A DNA stretch of 64,000 nucleotides from Candidatus Electrothrix aarhusensis (GTDB taxonomy: Bacteria > Desulfobacterota > Desulfobulbia > Desulfobulbales > Desulfobulbaceae), in the NCBI GenBank assembly GCA_004028505.1, contig MTKO01000081.1:40158-104157 (forward strand). Direction: 5' to 3'. The position numbers were made by a program, and so were the translations under genes. The notes below the pieces were generated by a model that worked only from the letters and a program-made list of their open reading frames with translations, was not told the DNA's origin and ran no database searches. Positions 10,340 through 19,664 of the stretch are shown in pieces (the first letter of the stretch is position 1; each line of letters starts with the position of its first letter).

Positions 10340-12815
10340 ATGGATGCTCAACCCAAAAAAATAATCGTCTCAGCCTCACGGCTCCTCGCTATAACCTGCC
10401 TCTTCTCCCTTTGTTTTCTCTTTACCCCGATTCATATTCAGGCGGCAGGAACAGGCTCCAGTGATATTGTGGTAAAAAAAACCATGGTGAGCTTTTCCAG
10501 AATACCAGGCCTGAATGAACGAGAGTTGGAGTACGGGAGGCAGGTCATTAAACAAATGAACTATAACTCCCAGCGTATTACTCGCCAAATCAGCCTTCTG
10601 CCCGGAGCAAACTTTGCCCAGTGTAAAGAGATATGGGAGGAGCTGGAGAGCAAGAATGCCTCCTACGACCAAATTCTTGCCTTTGAAGAATGGACCAAAC
10701 TGCCTGACGCGACTATGCCTCTGGCAGTTCAAGTACTCAAAACAATCAGAGATCTGACGCGTGAAGAGGTAAAATGTCTCCGTGCCTTTCTGGGCATTTC
10801 CAGACAAAGGGCCGATGCAATTCTCTCCCTCATTCCTCCCATTGTAGCGATGAAGCCTTCAGCTAATTTTGCCGCTCGCAAGCTGTTCGCAGTGCGGGGA
10901 ATAACCGTTGAACAGGCCCTGAACAACCTTAGCCTTCTTGAAAAATTTACAGATAAACAAGCATGGGCCTATGCCGCCTTTGCAGAAAGCAAAAGGATGG
11001 ACGCACGAACTGTTACTGATGCTTTATCCCTTTTTCAGCAATTACGTGATGATGCGGCCTGGAATATACGCACCTTAATAAAAAAAGATAAATTAAACCG
11101 CAATGCAGCATGGAGATGGCTGATCAGTTATTTTGCACATCCCGTCCATGTGCAGGAGAAGCAGTATTATCGCTATGACGGTCGGGAACGGACCCAGCTG
11201 CTGGACACTTTTTATGCTGCCGGTGAAGAACTGGTCTGGAAAATTAACAGCCTGCATGCTGTTTCCGATGAATATGGCATGGAAATTTCCAGCGCCAGTC
11301 TGAAAGCAATGTCCAAAAAAGAACTGCAAGGGCTTTTTGCCAAGCTGTCTCAAAAAACCAAGGTAAACTATGGTGGTCATTTTCTTGATGCATACAAGGC
11401 TGGCAAGAAAAATAGCATGATCAGGATATTGCGTAAAGCCACCACAGCGGACCGCACCCAGGTCTCGGAAGATCTGACCTCGGCAAACATCTATGCCCTA
11501 CTGGCCCAAGGAAGCGAACTATATGACTCCTCGTTTCGAGATATCCTCGTCCCTATCCTTAAAAAACGAATCAAGAAAAAATATGAGAATAATCTGCTCA
11601 CCTTTCTTAAGGCAACAGACCCGGCAAACCTCTTAGTTTCCAGCTTTATTGTCAGCTTGGCCCAGAAAGGTAAATTAACCACCTTTTTCCCAAAAGAAGC
11701 TGCTGAGCAGGGGGAAATTCTTGATCTGGTTGCAGCTTCCGCGTTTAAGGATGAGGATACCATCCTCCTTTTTTCAGCCACCTTTCGCCATCTGCTCAAG
11801 GTACTAGAGCCAGATATTCGATATTATCTGATCAAAAAAATGGTTTTGGCCGATAACGGACGAGGCGGTTTCAGCAAACTCATTACTGTTATCCTTCAGT
11901 ACTATTTACAGGAGTACCCTGACCTCCTCAATGCCTCGTCACGGCAGCTTATCCAGCAGACTGTTGAACGAAACGGTGCAGTGAATCTGGAGAAGTACCT
12001 GTTGACCCCCTTTGCTGAATGGAAGAAGGATAAGCGGCTGGGCTCCATCTCAGTCTTTCATCCTGACGATGACGGACGCAAATCCTTTGTCTCCAATGGA
12101 CAAAACCTCCTTAATCATGGCTACAAAATGGCCTTGTCCAAGGAATATACCCCGTACCAAAACACAAGTATGCAGGAACTAAGCAAACGGGCAATTCAAC
12201 GTGCCGACTCAGGCAAGGGGCTGGCAGCACTCTTTGACACTATGCGTCGCAATCCCTTTTCAGTTGTTTTTCTTAAAAAAGTCAATGGTATAATTATTAG
12301 CCATTCAGTTTATGTCTATGCCAATGAAGCAGACCAGGAATTACTGATAAAGCGTTTTCTCCAAGGTGATGATGAAATGTTTGCCCAGCGCGGTCACTCT
12401 TACTGGCGTTCAGAACAAATCACTGATCCTCTGGAGAAGCTCAAGGAGAATAAACAGATCGCTGCCTCTGATCTTACCAAGAGGCAGCGTTTTCTCAGTC
12501 TGGGCTCCTGCGGCGGTGTAAAAGCCTACACCAAACTGACCCGAATGTTTCTTGGCCATATTGATATCCTTGCCACCATTGGGACAGGAATGGCACTTAT
12601 CAACGACCCCTATAACCGGAACTTCTTTGAAACCGTGGCCAAGAATCCCTCAACTATTACCTGGGAAGACATGGCAGCAAAATCCTCCTTTATTTTTGCC
12701 AACGGTCGGGGACAAGATTACCTTCAGCGGTTGCCTGACAGCCATTCTCCATAAGATACTGGACGAGGAAAAGGTAAGCCGAGGCGATATTACCGACTCA
12801 AGTGAGGATATTTAG
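10340..12815 (+). CDS. large exported protein with caspase-like C-terminal H...C region (function unknown)
   Basis: About 824 residues after repair of one homopolymer shift at GGGG 12709-12712; the alternative frame adds a coherent tail ending GDITDSSEDI. The N-terminus has a hydrophobic segment (LLAITCLFSLCFLFTP) ending in IQAAG, a likely signal peptide. The middle is all-helical without a recognised domain. The C-terminal third has EYTPYQNTS, a strand block VVFLKKVNGIIIS, then FAQRGHSYW and FLSLGSCGGVKAY, followed by ATIGTGMALINDPYN. A GHS strand end followed by a G-S-C-G-G strand end matches the His/Cys dyad layout of clan CD peptidases (caspase, gingipain), and I recall similar uncharacterised proteins in Bacteroidetes. 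Enzymatic activity is inference only. It starts 270 bp after the barrel protein gene. Confidence 0.6.
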
Positions 12816-12899
12816 CTGAACTGGAGCAAGAGCTCAGCGCACCCTAAGCGAAATTTTGGATGTGCTGAGCAACTTATAACCTTATAAGCTATACACTGT

Positions 12900-12965
12900 C
12901 CCTGAAAAGTTCACGGAGAAGGAAGGAAACCGGGGCAACCCGGTAGGCAGTGCCCGAATGAGCTC
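12900..12965 (+). other. GC-rich patch with GNRA-capped stem, possible structured RNA
   Basis: In an AT-rich gap, ACCGGG (12929-12934) pairs with CCCGGT (12939-12944) around the tetraloop GCAA, a GNRA loop typical of folded RNA. It is flanked by GAAGGAAGG and GGCAGTGCCC. It does not match any riboswitch, SRP, RNase P or tmRNA signature I know. The strand is a guess. Confidence 0.3.
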
Positions 12966-12989
12966 TGAATGCTTTTATTTACCTTAACG

Positions 12990-13259
12990 CTAGAGAAAAA
13001 CCAGTAAGCCTTCAGAAGCTTTTGCTGAATTGTAAAAGTCACACTTGCTACATCCTGCTATTTTTTTTTCAAAATTTTTCAGTTCCTCTGCTCCGCAAGA
13101 AAAAATCCAGCAGCAACGTCCGCCATTTTTACCATCATGGATGCCGTTCAGGTCATGCTCTATAGTCACAGGACATATCCCTCGTGCAGATACATTTATT
13201 CCGCCCGGCTCCCTACCGCACTCTTTGAACTCCCAACAATTTATCACGCTCTCATTCAT
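12990..13259 (-). CDS. small cysteine-rich two-CW domain protein
   Basis: The 89-residue product starts at ATG 13259, preceded by GAGG at suitable spacing; a longer upstream start lacks this. Motifs in order: NCWEFKECGREPGG, GICP, GRCCWIFSCG and CSKCDFY. The paired C-W motifs with spaced cysteines match the two-CW family of small proteins found in Geobacter and related anaerobes, often beside signalling genes. The cysteines could hold a metal or an iron-sulfur cluster; biochemical role is unknown. It stands alone, opposite to both neighbours. Confidence 0.75.
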   Translation of the reverse strand: MNESVINCWEFKECGREPGGINVSARGICPVTIEHDLNGIHDGKNGGRCCWIFSCGAEELKNFEKKIAGCSKCDFYNSAKASEGLLVFL

Positions 13260-13796
13260 TATTCTAACCTCAAAAATTGATACCATCTTTTTGAAAAAAA
13301 TTCACATTTATCGCTGAATTCGGCACCGTAAAAGGACGCAGAGATATTAACCGTATCTTTTTTATTCAGGATAAGAATCATAATAAAAATTACTTCTATT
13401 CTCAATAAGCATTAATTATGCCATATCTGGTAATATATATTTATTTCATCTTGTTAGCACTGTATCCCTTCGCAATAAAAACAAATTCCTACTCAATATT
13501 TATAGAAAATGTTATTTCCTACTCTCATGAATTCCTCATAAAATCTGAGTAGCTGTTACCCATTGATAAAGAAATTCTATACAATTCTGCCATTTTTTAC
13601 CCAGCAGAGGATAATGACCTCCTCAGCAACGTATGCCCAAAGGGAAATTTGGCAATCTTCCTTTCGTGTATGAATAACATCAAATAAAATATGCTTCGAA
13701 CACAGCCGGTTACTGTTGACTTTTTTGGGCGACCATGTTCAAACAAGAGAGTATTGGTAATCCTTTTCCCTTCAGCATGATGAAATAATATCCTTG
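13260..13796. other. intergenic region, AT-rich, divergent
   Basis: About 540 bp between the two-CW gene (minus) and the membrane GAF gene (plus). Short frames here lack ribosome binding sites and protein-like composition. I see no repeat, RNA or clear promoter. Confidence 0.55.
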
Positions 13797-14924
13797 ATGG
13801 CAAAGCTTAGTAAATTTCTCGTTCTCTACCTTGTTCAGGCGGTCTGTCTTTGGATTGGCCTAGAAGTATCCACTTATCTCCAGGGTGATGCCCTTAAAGT
13901 CTTTATTCAGGGTTATTGGCTATATTTCTATGCCATTCCCCTGCTGACAACAGTACTTATCTTTAAAGAAGTTCAGGATGCACCTCTTTCCGCCCTTATT
14001 GGCGGGACAGACCAGCAATGCCTTACAGCATACACTGAAGGAAAAACAGCTTGGCAATATAACCAATTTGCCTTTTTTTTTCGCAGACGTTGGATACTCT
14101 ATCTGCTCATCTCCTCCATACTTGTTTTTCTTAGTCTCCATGCTGTATTTTTCCCTGACCTCAGCTCTGCTCTTAAAAACGGAGTTATTCTTTTCTTGGC
14201 TTTCTTTTTTTTCGCCGCCAATTTTTTCGCCCTCCGCAGGCGAATGCACCGTCTGCTGGACATGCAGGAAACCCTGCACCAACTTGCCCATCAGATGCGA
14301 AATGAACATTCTCAGCTCCTGAAAAGACTTGCCGCGAAAGAAAAAGCCTTGCCGGAAGACTGCCTCCGGCATCTTTCTGAATCCCTAGAATTGATCAAGG
14401 GATACCTGCGAATAATCACCAGTGAAAAAAACATTGAACTGGCTATCCGCATCGCTCTCCCGCACCAGGAAGAACAGGGCAATATTATCTATCAGACCCT
14501 TACCCAGACCGACGGTTTACAGGACAGCGCATGGCTTACCAAACCGGTCCCAGCCAACCAAGGGATTCCGCGTTACTTGATTGAAGAACGTAATACCTGC
14601 AATGTCCTGGTCTACAGGGACATCAAAAAAGCTCTTCAAGAAAAGATTTTTCAGGAAGCAGAGGATGACTCGTTTACCGAGATAGTCGGATCCTTGGCAA
14701 TTGCTCCCTTAAAGGCGTGGGACGGAAAAAAGAAAAGTATGATAGGAATGGTGTATCTGACCTCAGGACAAAAAAAGACCTTTCGTGAGGAACACATTGA
14801 TGGGATTCGCTTTCTTGCAGATATCCTGAGTGATGCTGTTGCCACTTCCATAACAGTAAATCATATGCTTATTATGAAGGGAAATAAAAATGCACGACGC
14901 AGACAACTTCTCGAAAAATATTGA
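13797..14924 (+). CDS. membrane-anchored GAF-like sensory protein
   Basis: A 375-residue protein from ATG 13797. Four hydrophobic segments lie near residues 6-25, 42-58, 95-115 and 125-147 (for example WILYLLISSILVFLSL and GVILFLAFFFFAANFFAL). A helical linker follows (QETLHQLAHQMRNEHSQLL), then a C-terminal GAF-like domain: SLAIAPLKAWDGKK, IGMVYLTS and FREEHIDGIRFLADILSDA resemble the end of a GAF fold. No kinase, cyclase or DNA-binding output is present, so it may work with the next two genes. The next gene starts inside its 3' end, indicating translational coupling. No named family. Confidence 0.65.
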   Translation: MAKLSKFLVLYLVQAVCLWIGLEVSTYLQGDALKVFIQGYWLYFYAIPLLTTVLIFKEVQDAPLSALIGGTDQQCLTAYTEGKTAWQYNQFAFFFRRRWILYLLISSILVFLSLHAVFFPDLSSALKNGVILFLAFFFFAANFFALRRRMHRLLDMQETLHQLAHQMRNEHSQLLKRLAAKEKALPEDCLRHLSESLELIKGYLRIITSEKNIELAIRIALPHQEEQGNIIYQTLTQTDGLQDSAWLTKPVPANQGIPRYLIEERNTCNVLVYRDIKKALQEKIFQEAEDDSFTEIVGSLAIAPLKAWDGKKKSMIGMVYLTSGQKKTFREEHIDGIRFLADILSDAVATSITVNHMLIMKGNKNARRRQLLEKY

Positions 14925-15072
14925 TTATTTTCGCGAAAAAATGGAAAGACGGGAAGACTATATGAGTATGCATCTTCCGAGAATTTTTGCCAATAAGGCG
15001 GATGATCTGTTTGGGGCACTTTTGTTTCCCTCCAGAAAGAGAAACGATGAGGATTCGGAGCAATTGGACTGA
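14890..15072 (+). CDS. small hydrophilic protein, coupled to the GAF gene
   Basis: The 60-residue product starts with ATG at 14890, inside the last 35 bp of the GAF protein gene, after a purine-rich GAAGGG. It is rich in charged residues (NIDYFREKMERRED, RKRNDEDSEQLD) and has no signal or membrane segment. No family recognised. The overlap, strand and spacing to the next gene support it as a real link in a three-gene unit. Confidence 0.5.
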   Translation: MHDADNFSKNIDYFREKMERREDYMSMHLPRIFANKADDLFGALLFPSRKRNDEDSEQLD

Positions 15073-15084
15073 ATAAGATGAGCG

Positions 15085-16185
15085 TTGCTCTCACACTTGA
15101 ATCTCGGGCAATACATTTCCGCAGAAGAGTTGAAAAGGAAAAAACAAAAAGATTCATACAGTTCCGTAAATATGAGTGGTTCGGCAAAGGAGCTACCTTT
15201 TTCCAATATTGGCAATTACATACAACTGCTCGGCTTATTGTTAGCATTTGGCGTGATAGGCTCTTCTTATATGAAAAAAGAGAGGATAGGACCCTATTCA
15301 GCTGCTCAAGCCCCTGATGACCTTACAGGCTCGTTGAGACAGGAGCTATCTCGTGCAGCAGGATTGGCAGGGTTGGACCCGAGAACAGTCCTATCCACCG
15401 TAGAACAGGTTCGTCCGGTAATCGTTTCCGTAAAAACACCTTGGGGAAGAGGTGCCGGTTTTTTTATCAAGAAAAGCTTCATTATTACCAGTAAGCAGGT
15501 GGTTGAACCTGATTCGGAAAAGCTGGCTGTACTGCAGGAGCAGGTGCAACGCAACAGACAGCTCTTAGATTTTGAGGAAGAAAAATTGAGCAGCTATCGA
15601 GCACGCTTTAAAAAAGTGGGCAGGGGCAGCTCAAGAGATGGGTTGAAGCTCTTGATTCTTGAGCGGGAAAGATATCTTGTTAATTTCAAGGTCAGGCAGG
15701 AAAAAGATGAACTACGCTTGACCGAACAGCAAAGGGCTCTGAAACATCCTGCTCTAAAAATCGGTTTGTCTGATGGTTCTGAACAGAGCGCATCCTTGGT
15801 GCAAATGAGTCAAAATTATGATCTCGCCCTGTTGACTGTCACCTCGGTTCAGAACAATTTTGTTCTTGAACCTTCCCCCTCGGGCTCCTTTAGATTGGGT
15901 GACCCTATATTTGTTTTCGGCGATTCTGCTGGCTCTGAAAAGAATGTGATCGCTGGGAATTTTATACCAGGAAATTTTTCCGGGTATCGGCGAGTCGGTG
16001 TGTTCAATCAGATGTTTCTTCAAATTGATGTGGAGATCCCTCTGAATAAAAGTGGCGGGCCTGTTCTGGATGCTACTGGATATGTACGAGGGATTGCTAC
16101 CAGGACTGAGCGGAATGGCAAAAATGTCGGTTTTGCCATTCCCATTGAAAGAGTATTTTATGAATTTACAGCAGTTCTTCGGTAA
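15085..16185 (+). CDS. HtrA-like membrane protein with degenerate protease triad
   Basis: Up to 366 residues; the start is unsure. TTG 15085 has no clear ribosome site, and ATG 15172 (337 residues) is an alternative. A transmembrane segment (YIQLLGLLLAFGVIGSS) is followed by a trypsin-like S1C fold: VRPVIVSVKTPWGRGAGFFI, NYDLALLTV with the Asp, IFVFGDSAG, and PLNKSGGPVLD with a serine before GGP. The catalytic His position reads IITSKQVV where family members have a TxxHVV pattern, so the His is replaced by Gln. About 75 residues of charged coiled-coil are inserted after that position. No PDZ domain follows. It is probably a non-catalytic sensor or binding protein. A strong terminator follows. 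Confidence 0.65.
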   Translation: MLSHLNLGQYISAEELKRKKQKDSYSSVNMSGSAKELPFSNIGNYIQLLGLLLAFGVIGSSYMKKERIGPYSAAQAPDDLTGSLRQELSRAAGLAGLDPRTVLSTVEQVRPVIVSVKTPWGRGAGFFIKKSFIITSKQVVEPDSEKLAVLQEQVQRNRQLLDFEEEKLSSYRARFKKVGRGSSRDGLKLLILERERYLVNFKVRQEKDELRLTEQQRALKHPALKIGLSDGSEQSASLVQMSQNYDLALLTVTSVQNNFVLEPSPSGSFRLGDPIFVFGDSAGSEKNVIAGNFIPGNFSGYRRVGVFNQMFLQIDVEIPLNKSGGPVLDATGYVRGIATRTERNGKNVGFAIPIERVFYEFTAVLR

Positions 16186-16214
16186 CAGGAAGTACAGGAG
16201 CTTCAGCATACTCT

Positions 16215-16246
16215 AAAAAAGGGGGACATCAAGCCCCCCTTTTTTT
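16215..16246 (+). terminator. rho-independent terminator, likely bidirectional
   Basis: A-run, then GGGGG, an 8-nt loop region, CCCCCC and seven T residues. It lies 30 bp after the HtrA-like gene (plus) and 47 bp after the gltB3-gltD stop (minus), so it may serve both directions. Confidence 0.9.
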
Positions 16247-16292
16247 AATAATCTCCTTTTAGGAGCTTCCACATGTTGCCGTACCGTATTAT

Positions 16293-18648
16293 TTAATACG
16301 GCCTCATTGTCCAAATACCGCAAGGGCAAGTATCAGCGCAAAATCCGCAGGCGATACACTTGCTGTCATCAGACACATACTCAAAGCTGACTCCCTCCGG
16401 CTCGGTAGCCAGAACCTCTCGTCGAGAAATGGCATGGGTCGGACAAATGGTCTCGCAGAGATGGCAGTCACGACAGGAACCGCAACTCAGGCAACGAGCT
16501 GCCTGCTGGTTTTCAGTATCGCCCTTATCTTCCTCTGGATCATAATGGGCAATGGTCAAGGCTTCGTACTGGATCAGCTTCTGGGCAAAGGGCTTCCACT
16601 CTTTTCCTTCCAAAACAGAGGCCAGATACTCTGCTGTCCGCTTAGCCGCACCCAAGGCATTGGTAGCCAAACCAGGACGCTCAACATCGCCTATAGCAAG
16701 AATTTTTTCATCACTGGTCCGACCAGCATCATCGGTTTTAATCCAGGAACCACCAGCAATATTGACTACCTCGACGCTCCCTGGCAGGAAGCAGATTCGG
16801 CACATCACCAATGGAGATAATCACAGTCTGGGCTGGAATCAGCTCATCTTTATCCGTAACCAAACCCTCTTCAGTGACTTCCTTGGTCATGACAGGCCAC
16901 TTGAAAGTCGCTCCCAGAGCCTCAGCTGCATCACGCTCTTTACCAAAAGCTAAAGGCTTCTGGATATCCACCAAGGTCACTTCTTGAGCACCAAGACGGT
17001 AGCATTCCGCTGCCACGTCACAGCCCACATTGCCAGCACCGATAACCACCACCTGTTTGCCGGTTTTCATGGGTGAATCACTTTTGGCCGCCTTCAGATA
17101 ATCCAGGGCTGGGACAACCCGCTCATGACCGGTAAAGGGGATGGTCTTCGGCTGATGAGTACCAACGGCAACGATAACATAATCGTATGCCTCCTTCAGC
17201 TCTTCCATCTTCTCCGTGGTCATTTCCACGCCGAGGCTGACCGTGATGAGCTCATTCTTAAGAAAACGCTCAACCTCCATCTGCCAAACCGCCTTGGTCA
17301 TGCGTTCCCAGGGAATGGTCTGGGCCAGCTTACCGCCGAGTTCTCCACCCCGTTCAAAAATATGGGCCTCAATTCCTGCCAAAGCCAGATGCCAAGCAGC
17401 ACCCATACCTGCCGGACCACCGCCAATAATGGCGACCTTATGACCGGTAGCAGGCTTGCACTTGGGCGGATCGACGTTATGCACCGCTTGGCCAAGCACG
17501 GCAACATCAATGGAATGATCCACCTTTTTGCGGGAGCAATTCTGGATGCAGAGATTGGGACAGATGGTTCCGCAAACCGACGCCGGAAACGGGGTATAGC
17601 GGAGCAGCATCTCGTAAGCTTCATCATTTTTGCCCTCCCGAATCATACGCAGCCGATCAATGGTCGGGATATGCATGGGGCAGTAATAGGTACAAGGCGC
17701 GGCAGAATCACGATTTACCCAGTAGGGGCTCCTTCGCCGCATATTACCGGTTTCCACCACTCCGATGACCGACCGGTCCAAGCCCGGAGCTAAATCGCGC
17801 AGAGGATCACCACCGCCGAAACCGTTGTTCCAGACGCGGGCCGCAAACTCGGACATAGGCATAGGACCGGAGAACATCAGAGCCCGCTCCTGAGCGGTTA
17901 CTGCGGTAAGCAGATTCCATTCCTCGCGCTTACTTAAGGTCTCCAAGAGTTCCGGACGACCAATGGCCTCAAGGTAACCCGGTAAGCGATCCATGAGCCA
18001 CTGCCATTCCTCGTCCGAGGGCTTGGTCAATTTTGCATTCTTCCGTGAGTAGCTGTCATCGGTCTTGCCGCGAAAATAGACCTGACCGCCGACCATACCT
18101 ACGCAGGGACGATAGCCCAGAACATTGTCCGGGTTCTTGGCTTCATGACCACAGACAACCGCAATTCCGCCGCAGTTGAACTCGGCAAAGGTGTCACCCA
18201 CAGAGCCCATGACCCACATTTCCGGCTTTTCATACACCGGATTCCACTTGGTCATGGTCAGGCCACGAGCACCGATGGAACCGCCGATCATCACCCGACC
18301 GCCAGCCATTGCGCTACAGATACCGTTGGTGGCATCGCCTTTAACAATGACGTCCGCACCGATGTTGAGGTAGCCCACGTCGTCCGAGGCTGAGCCTTCG
18401 CAGATGATCGTAGAACCGGCCATGCCCATACAGCCCACGCGCTGTCCTACCGGACCAGTAATTCGGAGCGTCAAAGGACGCTCTACATTACCGAGTCGCA
18501 GGCCGATATTATGCTGCCCAAAGGACTCCAGAATCAATTCGTCGGCATCAGCGGCTGCACCGCGTACCTCTTCTTCGAAAATCTTGGATGTCAGGCGCAG
18601 GCCCTTTGCATCTTTGCCGCTTACTGTTATTATTTTTTGCTCACTCAT
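16293..18648 (-). CDS. glutamate synthase GXGXG domain fused to FAD/NAD(P) oxidoreductase with 4Fe-4S ends (one frameshift)
   Basis: About 785 residues when one shift near 16790 is repaired (net one extra or two missing bases). Residues 1-250 form the GXGXG beta-helix of glutamate synthase (GltB3): repeated GAD, MAGG, GSIGARG and NCGGIAVVCGHEA. Then a GltD-like part: cysteine clusters CTYYCPMHIPT and CGTICPNLCIQNC, FAD site AIIGGGPAGMGAAW, NAD(P) site VVIGAGNVGCDVA, and after the break ILAIGDVERPG. It ends with two ferredoxin motifs (CLSCGSCRDCHLC, CIACGFCADTCPCG). It delivers electrons for the reductive transfer of ammonia to 2-oxoglutarate together with the two proteins encoded at 21939-24673. 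It starts 10 bp after the Fic gene with a poor ribosome site, so its expression in this arrangement is a question. Confidence 0.88.
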
Positions 18649-18658
18649 AGGTATAAAA

Positions 18659-19381
18659 TCAGTGATTATGGGCAGCCTGCCCTTGTATCTGGTTTTCTTT
18701 CATTATATTGATAATTTTCTCATCCAAGCAGGAACGAAGAAAATTGTTCATCGCGTCCTGATCCCCGGTTGCGTAGAAATCAAGCATCAGCCGGTTGAAT
18801 TCTAATTGTCGCTTTGCCGGAAGATTGATCGCCGGATAGCCGTTGTGCAGCAAAAAACCGTTCATCATAAAACGACCCATCCGCTTATTAACGTCATAAA
18901 AAAACTGACTCCGAGCCATCCTGAGAAAGTAGAAAATAGCCCGGTCGTATACATCCGAAATCTGCTCTGCTTTTTCGATCATCTCGGCAAACAGTTTTGA
19001 CAGCTGGTCCGCCGGTGGCGGCATATACTCTGTTCCTGCTATGCTCACCCCGCCGGAACGAAATTGGCCCCATTCTAAGGCATCTTCTTTTGCCGCGATT
19101 CCGTGCAGCTCGCAGGCAACCTCGGCAGTAACAGCAAACTGGTCATTTTTTACCAAAGCAAAAACTTTCTGCCAAGCATTGGACTGATTCAGAACAATCT
19201 GCTGATCACTCAGCTTATGACCGCCAACGGTTATGCCGTCCAGCAGGGTTTGCACTTCCGGCAGGGTATAGTTGATTCCCTCAAGATTGACCGCATCGCA
19301 GACCAATTCAGATAATTGCCGCTTGGCCAGCATCAGGGCCTTAGCCTTGTTGGGCGGCATGTGCCAGCGGGCGTCTTGCAT
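18659..19381 (-). CDS. Fic-family protein with degenerate catalytic motif
   Basis: A 240-residue protein starting MQDARWHMPPNKAK. Around residue 165 it carries QFFYDVNKRMGR, which aligns with the Fic core H-x-F-x-D-G-N-K-R-x-x-R: the Asp, Asn, Lys and both Arg are kept but the catalytic His is Gln and the Gly is Val. An N-terminal VNLEGIN resembles the inhibitory-helix Glu-Gly motif of autoinhibited Fic proteins. Fic enzymes normally AMPylate or otherwise modify target hydroxyls; loss of the His suggests little AMP-transfer activity or a different chemistry. It lies between a 65-residue gene and gltB3-gltD. A partial copy of its 5' end sits 240 bp upstream. Confidence 0.75.
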   Translation of the reverse strand: MQDARWHMPPNKAKALMLAKRQLSELVCDAVNLEGINYTLPEVQTLLDGITVGGHKLSDQQIVLNQSNAWQKVFALVKNDQFAVTAEVACELHGIAAKEDALEWGQFRSGGVSIAGTEYMPPPADQLSKLFAEMIEKAEQISDVYDRAIFYFLRMARSQFFYDVNKRMGRFMMNGFLLHNGYPAINLPAKRQLEFNRLMLDFYATGDQDAMNNFLRSCLDEKIINIMKENQIQGQAAHNH

Positions 19382-19401
19382 TTATATCGCGTCCAACAGC
19401 A

Positions 19402-19599
19402 TCAGCTTTCCCTTCCCGGCAAGGAACGTTCTTTTCGTATTTCACGTTGCCATTCAGCAGGATTTTTAATATCGGCAAACAGGTTCTTTTTTGATGCTTC
19501 TTCCATCAGCTGGGCAAGCTTTGTGGCGTTAAGTTCGCTTTTCTTTTGCTTCATCAGTTTACTGTTGAGCAGCTTCTGCTTTAACAAATTGTATGACAT
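19402..19599 (-). CDS. 65-residue protein preceding the Fic gene
   Basis: Starts MSYNLLKQKLLNSKLMKQKK and ends DIKNPAEWQREIRKERSLPG plus two residues. The N-terminus is a basic helix and the C-terminus has a WQREIRK segment that reminds me of small antitoxin-like proteins, though I cannot name a family. It ends 20 bp before the Fic start, the usual layout of a two-gene unit. An antitoxin or partner role for the Fic protein is inference from position and size only. Confidence 0.5.
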   Translation of the reverse strand: MSYNLLKQKLLNSKLMKQKKSELNATKLAQLMEEASKKNLFADIKNPAEWQREIRKERSLPGRES

Positions 19600-19616
19600 T
19601 AAACAGTAACAGATAT

Positions 19617-19664
19617 TTTAAACCGCCTTGTTTGCTGGCATGTTCCAGCGGGAGTCTTTTATGC
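19617..19664 (-). repeat. partial copy of the fic 5' end
   Basis: On the minus strand this stretch reads KDSRWNMPANKAV before a stop. The Fic protein begins QDARWHMPPNKAK. Over 32 bp the two DNA stretches match at about 27 positions. The copy begins directly at the stop codon of the nuclease-like gene and has ATA where the fic start codon stands. It looks like a relic of a tandem duplication or insertion. Confidence 0.6.

Noticed and set aside
18659..19599. proven toxin-antitoxin system for the Fic and 65-residue proteins
   Set aside because: The catalytic His is missing and no antitoxin motif can be shown, so only the pairing is reported.
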